This document shows positions 7,949-11,095 of a stretch of 11,095 nt of DNA, one piece after another. Position 1 is the first letter of the stretch. Each line of letters starts with the position of its first letter. The translations under genes were made by a program, and so were the position numbers. This DNA is from Clostridium sp. CAG:567 (GTDB lineage Bacteria > Bacillota > Clostridia > TANB77 > CAG-508), in NCBI GenBank assembly GCA_000437855.1, contig FR902199.1, positions 10,067-21,161 of the forward strand. The letters run 5' to 3'. The notes below the pieces were generated by a model, which saw only the letters and a program-made list of their open reading frames with translations, did not search any database and was not told where the DNA came from.

Positions 7949-7970
7949 ATAAAAATAGAGGGGAAATAAT

Positions 7971-9197
7971 ATGACAGTTTTTGAAGATTTAAAATGGAGA
8001 GGACTTATTAAAGATATTTCAAGTCCAGAACTAGAAGAAAAATTAAACAAAGGCGGAATGTCTTTTTATATAGGAACAGATCCAACAGCAGATAGCCTAC
8101 ATGTTGGACATTTATCAAGCTTTTTAATTTCAAAAAGATTAAAAGATGCAGGACATCACCCATACTTATTAGTAGGTGGAGGAACAGGCCTAATTGGTGA
8201 CCCAAGACCAACAAAAGAAAGAGCAATGATATCAAAAGAAGCAGTAAATAAAAACTTTGAAGGAATTAAAAATCAAGTACAAAGATTATTTGGCTTTGAT
8301 GTTGTAAATAATTATGACTGGATTAAAGATATAAATACATTAGACTTCTTAAGAGATTACGGTAAATTCTTTAATGTTAATTACATGTTAGATAAAGACA
8401 TAGTAAGAAGAAGATTAGATGCAGGTATTACATACACAGAATTTTCATACATGATACTACAAGCTTTAGATTTCAAATACTTACATGAACATAATAATGT
8501 AGATTTACAATGTGCTGGTTCAGACCAATGGGGAAATATTACAGCTGGTATAGACTTAATAAGAAAATCTACTGGTGATGAAGTATATGGATTTACAATG
8601 CCACTTGTAACAGATTCACAAGGTAATAAATTTGGAAAGAGCGAAGGAAATGCTTTATGGTTAGATAAAGAAAAAACTTCAAGTTATGAATTATACCAAT
8701 TCTTTGTAAATGTTGAAGATGTAATGGTTATAGATTACCTAAAAATCTACACATTCTTATCAAAAGAAGAAATTGAAGAATTAGATAGAAAAAATAAAGA
8801 ACATCCAGAATTAAGAGAAGCACATAAAGCTTTAGCAAGAGAAATAATTACTTTCTTACATGGAAAAGAAGAATATGAAAAAGCAGTAAATTTAGCAGAT
8901 CATTTATTTAATAATAAATTTAATGACTTATCTAAAAAGGATATTGAAGAATTATTTAAAGGACAAGAAGTTAAAGAAGTTGAACTAAATACAAATATTA
9001 TTGACTTTGTTGTAAATATGGGAATAGCATCAAGCAAAAGAGAAGCAAGAGAATTTATTTCATCAGGTGCAATTTCTATAAATGGTGAAAAAATAACAGA
9101 CTTAGAAAAAACAATTGATCAAAATATGTTTATAGAAAATACTTATGTTGTAGTTAGAAGAGGAAAGAAGAATTATTACATTGGAAAAGCAAAATAA
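7971..9197 (+). CDS. tyrS: Tyrosyl-tRNA synthetase
   Basis: This class I aminoacyl-tRNA synthetase charges tRNA-Tyr in the cytoplasm. The 408-residue protein shows the full bacterial TyrRS layout. The Rossmann catalytic domain carries the HIGH-type motif as HVGH (44-47), preceded by GTDPTADSL, then GGGTGLIGDP, and the tyrosine/tRNA-recognition region QCAGSDQWGNI. The KMSKS-type loop is KFGKS (220-224), the form found in one of the two bacterial TyrRS groups. A C-terminal S4 RNA-binding domain occupies about 343-406 (VVNMGIASSKREAREFI, then GAISINGEKI). The length is normal. A GAGGGG SD (7958-7963) precedes the ATG. Bacillota tyrS genes often have a T-box leader, but the 84-bp gap here is too short and lacks the T-box consensus. 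It sits between tagD and rpiA, with no evident functional tie to teichoic acid. Confidence 0.98.
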   Translation: MTVFEDLKWRGLIKDISSPELEEKLNKGGMSFYIGTDPTADSLHVGHLSSFLISKRLKDAGHHPYLLVGGGTGLIGDPRPTKERAMISKEAVNKNFEGIKNQVQRLFGFDVVNNYDWIKDINTLDFLRDYGKFFNVNYMLDKDIVRRRLDAGITYTEFSYMILQALDFKYLHEHNNVDLQCAGSDQWGNITAGIDLIRKSTGDEVYGFTMPLVTDSQGNKFGKSEGNALWLDKEKTSSYELYQFFVNVEDVMVIDYLKIYTFLSKEEIEELDRKNKEHPELREAHKALAREIITFLHGKEEYEKAVNLADHLFNNKFNDLSKKDIEELFKGQEVKEVELNTNIIDFVVNMGIASSKREAREFISSGAISINGEKITDLEKTIDQNMFIENTYVVVRRGKKNYYIGKAK

Positions 9198-9214
9198 TCT
9201 AAAGGAGAAAAATC

Positions 9215-9910
9215 ATGGAATGGATGAATAGTAATTTAAAAGAAATTGAGCCAACAAACATATCGAATCAAGAACAAAAGGAAAAAATAGCAAAAGAAAT
9301 TGCTTTAAAAGTTAAAGATGGAGATGTAATAGGATTTGGTTCAGGCTCAACATCATATTTAGCTATTAAAGAAATTGCTAAAAGAATTGAAGAAGAAGAA
9401 TTGCATATTACTGCAATTCCTACTTCTTATGAAATGAGAGCATTATGTCATAGTTTAAATATTCCAACTGCAAGTATACTAGAAAAAAGACCAGATTGGG
9501 GATTTGATGGTGCAGATGAAGTTGACAAAAACAATAACTGGATTATAAAAGGTAGAGGAGCAGCTTTATTTAAAGAAAAGTTAAATATGGTAAATGCGGG
9601 AATTACATATATTTTAGTTGATGATTCAAAGCTAGTAGATGAATTAAATAAAGTAATGCCAATTCCAATTGAAGTTTATCCAGAAGCGGTTAGCAGCGTT
9701 AGAGAAGCTTTGTTAGATTTAGGAGCAACTGAATCTGTATTAAGAAAAGCGGAAAAGAAGGACGGACCAGTATTTACAGAAAATAATAATGTTATATTAG
9801 ATACAAAATTTACAGAAATATATGAAACACTAGAAGAAGATATTAAATCAATTACAGGTGTTATAGAAAGTGGATTATTTATGGAATATCCAATTGAAGT
9901 AATACACTAA
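9215..9910 (+). CDS. rpiA: Ribose-5-phosphate isomerase A
   Basis: This enzyme interconverts ribose 5-phosphate and ribulose 5-phosphate in the non-oxidative pentose phosphate pathway, in the cytoplasm. The 231-residue protein has the phosphate-binding GFGSGSTS (41-48), the active-site DGADEVD (about 99-105), KGRGAALFKEK (the family's KGGGAAL..EK with one Gly to Arg change), VDDSKLV and PIEVYPEA. The length matches RpiA (about 220-230); it is not the unrelated RpiB. The start at 9215 has AAAGGAG (9201-9207) at good spacing. A second ATG at 9224 is possible, but that would trim only three residues from a non-conserved lead. It follows tyrS by 17 bp and precedes the tagO-like gene by 20 bp, so the three are probably co-transcribed. 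Confidence 0.96.
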   Translation: MEWMNSNLKEIEPTNISNQEQKEKIAKEIALKVKDGDVIGFGSGSTSYLAIKEIAKRIEEEELHITAIPTSYEMRALCHSLNIPTASILEKRPDWGFDGADEVDKNNNWIIKGRGAALFKEKLNMVNAGITYILVDDSKLVDELNKVMPIPIEVYPEAVSSVREALLDLGATESVLRKAEKKDGPVFTENNNVILDTKFTEIYETLEEDIKSITGVIESGLFMEYPIEVIH

Positions 9911-9930
9911 GCAAAAAAGGAGGACAAACT

Positions 9931-11059
9931 ATGTGGGGAGATATAGCAATTGCTTTTTTGCTAGCGTTTATTACTGCTTATGTATTGACACCATATACAA
10001 TGAGACTAGCTAAAAAAGTTGGAGCAATAGATATACCAAATGACAGAAGAGTAAATAAAAAGCCTATGCCAAGGCTTCGGGGGAATAGCAGTTATTTGTG
10101 GATTTATAGTGTCTACAATATATTTGCTAATCGTAATGAGCTTTGAAAATTCAATTAATTTATTTGATGCAGAAAATAACTATTGGGTAAAATTATTAGG
10201 ATTTTTTATAGGAATTATAATTTTAGGAATAACTTGTTTTATTGACGACTCAAAAGGAATACCAAGTTGGGTAAAACTAATTGCACAAGTTATATCAGCT
10301 ACAATTGTTGTTATTTGTGGAACTAGAATAGGAAATATTAATTTACCATTTATAGATAGTAAAATATTTTTCTATGACTGGTTTTCATATATAATTACAA
10401 TAGGATGGATCGTTGGTATAACAAATGCTATAAATTTAATAGATGGATTAGATGGATTGTCTTCAGGAATAACTCTAATTTCATGCTTCTCACTATTAAT
10501 TATATTTACTTTAAATGCTTCTCCTTTAATAGCAATATTATTAATAACAGCACTAGCTGGTTCTATTGTAGGATTTTTACCATTTAATTTTAGCCCAGCA
10601 AGAACATTTATAGGAGATACTGGATCTAATTTTTTGGGATTTTCGTTGGCAGTAATATCAATCTTAGGAGTAGCAAAAACGTACACAGCATTAGTGCTTA
10701 TAGCCCCAATTATAGTACTCGGTCTTCCTATATTTGATACAATATTTGCAATAATAAGAAGAATTATAAAAGGTAAATCTATAAAGGCTGTATTTAAGGC
10801 AGATAAAGGACATTTACATCATAGATTAATGAAAAAAGGTTATACTCAAAAACAAGCTGTTTTAATTCTATATGGACTTACAGCAACTCTTGGAATGTTT
10901 GCTATAATATTATTAGAAAGTGGAATATGGAAAGCTTTATCATTTGCACTGCTAATAATTGCGATTATGGCAATTGGATATAAAGATATTTTTAGAGTTA
11001 AACAAGAAGAAAATGATATTGGAACAATAGATGAAAAACACATTAGAACAGACAAGTAA
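9931..11059 (+). CDS. tagO: Polyprenyl-phosphate GlcNAc-1-phosphate transferase, TagO/WecA family, with a +1 frame break
   Basis: This integral membrane enzyme transfers GlcNAc-1-phosphate from UDP-GlcNAc to undecaprenyl phosphate, the first step of wall teichoic acid synthesis. The reading frame is split. Residues 1-49 (through KKPMPRL) are in the frame of the ATG at 9931, which has a strong AAGGAGG SD (9917-9923). The remaining 326 residues are in the +1 frame from 10079. Joined, the 375-residue product has normal family length and all key elements: KKPMPRLGG, the aspartate pair IDDSKG (D105, D106), NLIDGLDGL (D171, D174), FIGDTGS (D229) and the HLHHR motif (294-298), with about ten hydrophobic segments. 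Unshifted translation ends at a TGA at 10144-10146, after 71 residues with a nonsense tail. No second frame break or stop interrupts the rest, so loss of function, if real, would be recent. Programmed shift, sequencing error and fresh mutation are all possible. Confidence 0.9.
10075..10083 (+). other. +1 frameshift site CUU-C-GGG-GGA in tagO
   Basis: The zero-frame codons here are CTT CGG GGG. Skipping C10078 after the Leu codon CTT (10075-10077) gives CTT, GGG, GGA, ATA, which reads Leu-Gly-Gly-Ile and matches the conserved family motif. A slip of the Leu tRNA from CUU to UUC would do this. AAGG (10071-10074), weakly SD-like, directly abuts the CUU. AAGCC (10060-10064) can pair with GGCTT (10073-10077). 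The base arrangement is seen directly; that ribosomes shift here is a hypothesis. Confidence 0.5.
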
Positions 11060-11095
11060 AGAATTTTTAAATTTAACAATATTAAAAACGCTTGT
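11060..11095. other. Window end, no feature recognised
   Basis: The 36 bases after the tagO stop are AT-rich and contain no stem with a T-run that would serve as a terminator, and no start codon with a clear SD. Whether the operon continues cannot be judged. Confidence 0.5.

Noticed and set aside
7887..7950. Rho-independent terminator after tagD
   Set aside because: The stem is AT-rich and imperfect and no T-run follows it on the + strand.
10372..10686. 104-codon open frame on the - strand inside tagO
   Set aside because: It mirrors the conserved tagO coding frame, has no recognisable domain and is best explained as a shadow.
10109..11059. A separate shorter gene starting at the GTG at 10109
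   Set aside because: There is no SD in front of it, and the ten codons upstream in the same frame continue the conserved TagO/WecA sequence, so this is the second part of a frame-broken gene.
1..11095. CRISPR arrays, insertion sequences, tRNA or rRNA genes, phage or defence genes
   Set aside because: I saw no regularly spaced repeats, transposase motifs, tRNA-like cloverleaf segments or rRNA signatures; the window is a wall-synthesis and housekeeping cluster.

Overview
The window is a low-GC, AT-rich piece of a Gram-positive chromosome. AGA is the dominant arginine codon, stops are mostly TAA, and Shine-Dalgarno (SD) boxes are strong AGGAGG types. Together with the gene content (wall teichoic acid synthesis and export, a TyrRS of the KFGKS class), this points to a Bacillota member, most likely an uncultured gut-type clostridium. 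Species cannot be read from the sequence. All ten genes lie on the + strand with short gaps, so the window looks like one operon or two tandem ones.

Region 1 (27-1576) holds the two-component teichoic acid exporter, TagG permease and TagH ATPase. Region 2 (1612-7421) holds four consecutive CDP-glycerol glycerophosphotransferase family proteins (TagB/TagF family). The first is fused to a C-terminal GT4-type glycosyltransferase. Region 3 (7446-7886) is tagD, which makes the CDP-glycerol these enzymes use. An 84-bp gap with a long imperfect hairpin follows. Region 4 (7971-9910) holds two housekeeping genes, tyrS and rpiA. Region 5 (9931-11059) encodes a TagO/WecA-family polyprenyl-phosphate GlcNAc-1-phosphate transferase, the enzyme that starts the teichoic acid lipid-linked chain. 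Its reading frame is broken by one extra base near codon 50.

The genes fit one pathway: TagO primes the lipid carrier, TagD supplies CDP-glycerol, the four transferases prime, elongate and perhaps glycosylate the polymer, and TagGH exports it. No tagA-like gene (second sugar addition) is in the window.

The most striking point is the tagO frame break. Skipping exactly one base after a CUU codon restores the family's conserved Pro-Arg-Leu-Gly-Gly motif. The codon that would otherwise be read next is CGG, which I find in frame nowhere else in the window. Everything downstream is intact. This resembles known +1 frameshift sites (CUU followed by a slow codon), but a sequencing error or a real mutation is not excluded. 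A second oddity is a perfect hairpin lying between the SD and the start codon of the fused transferase gene.
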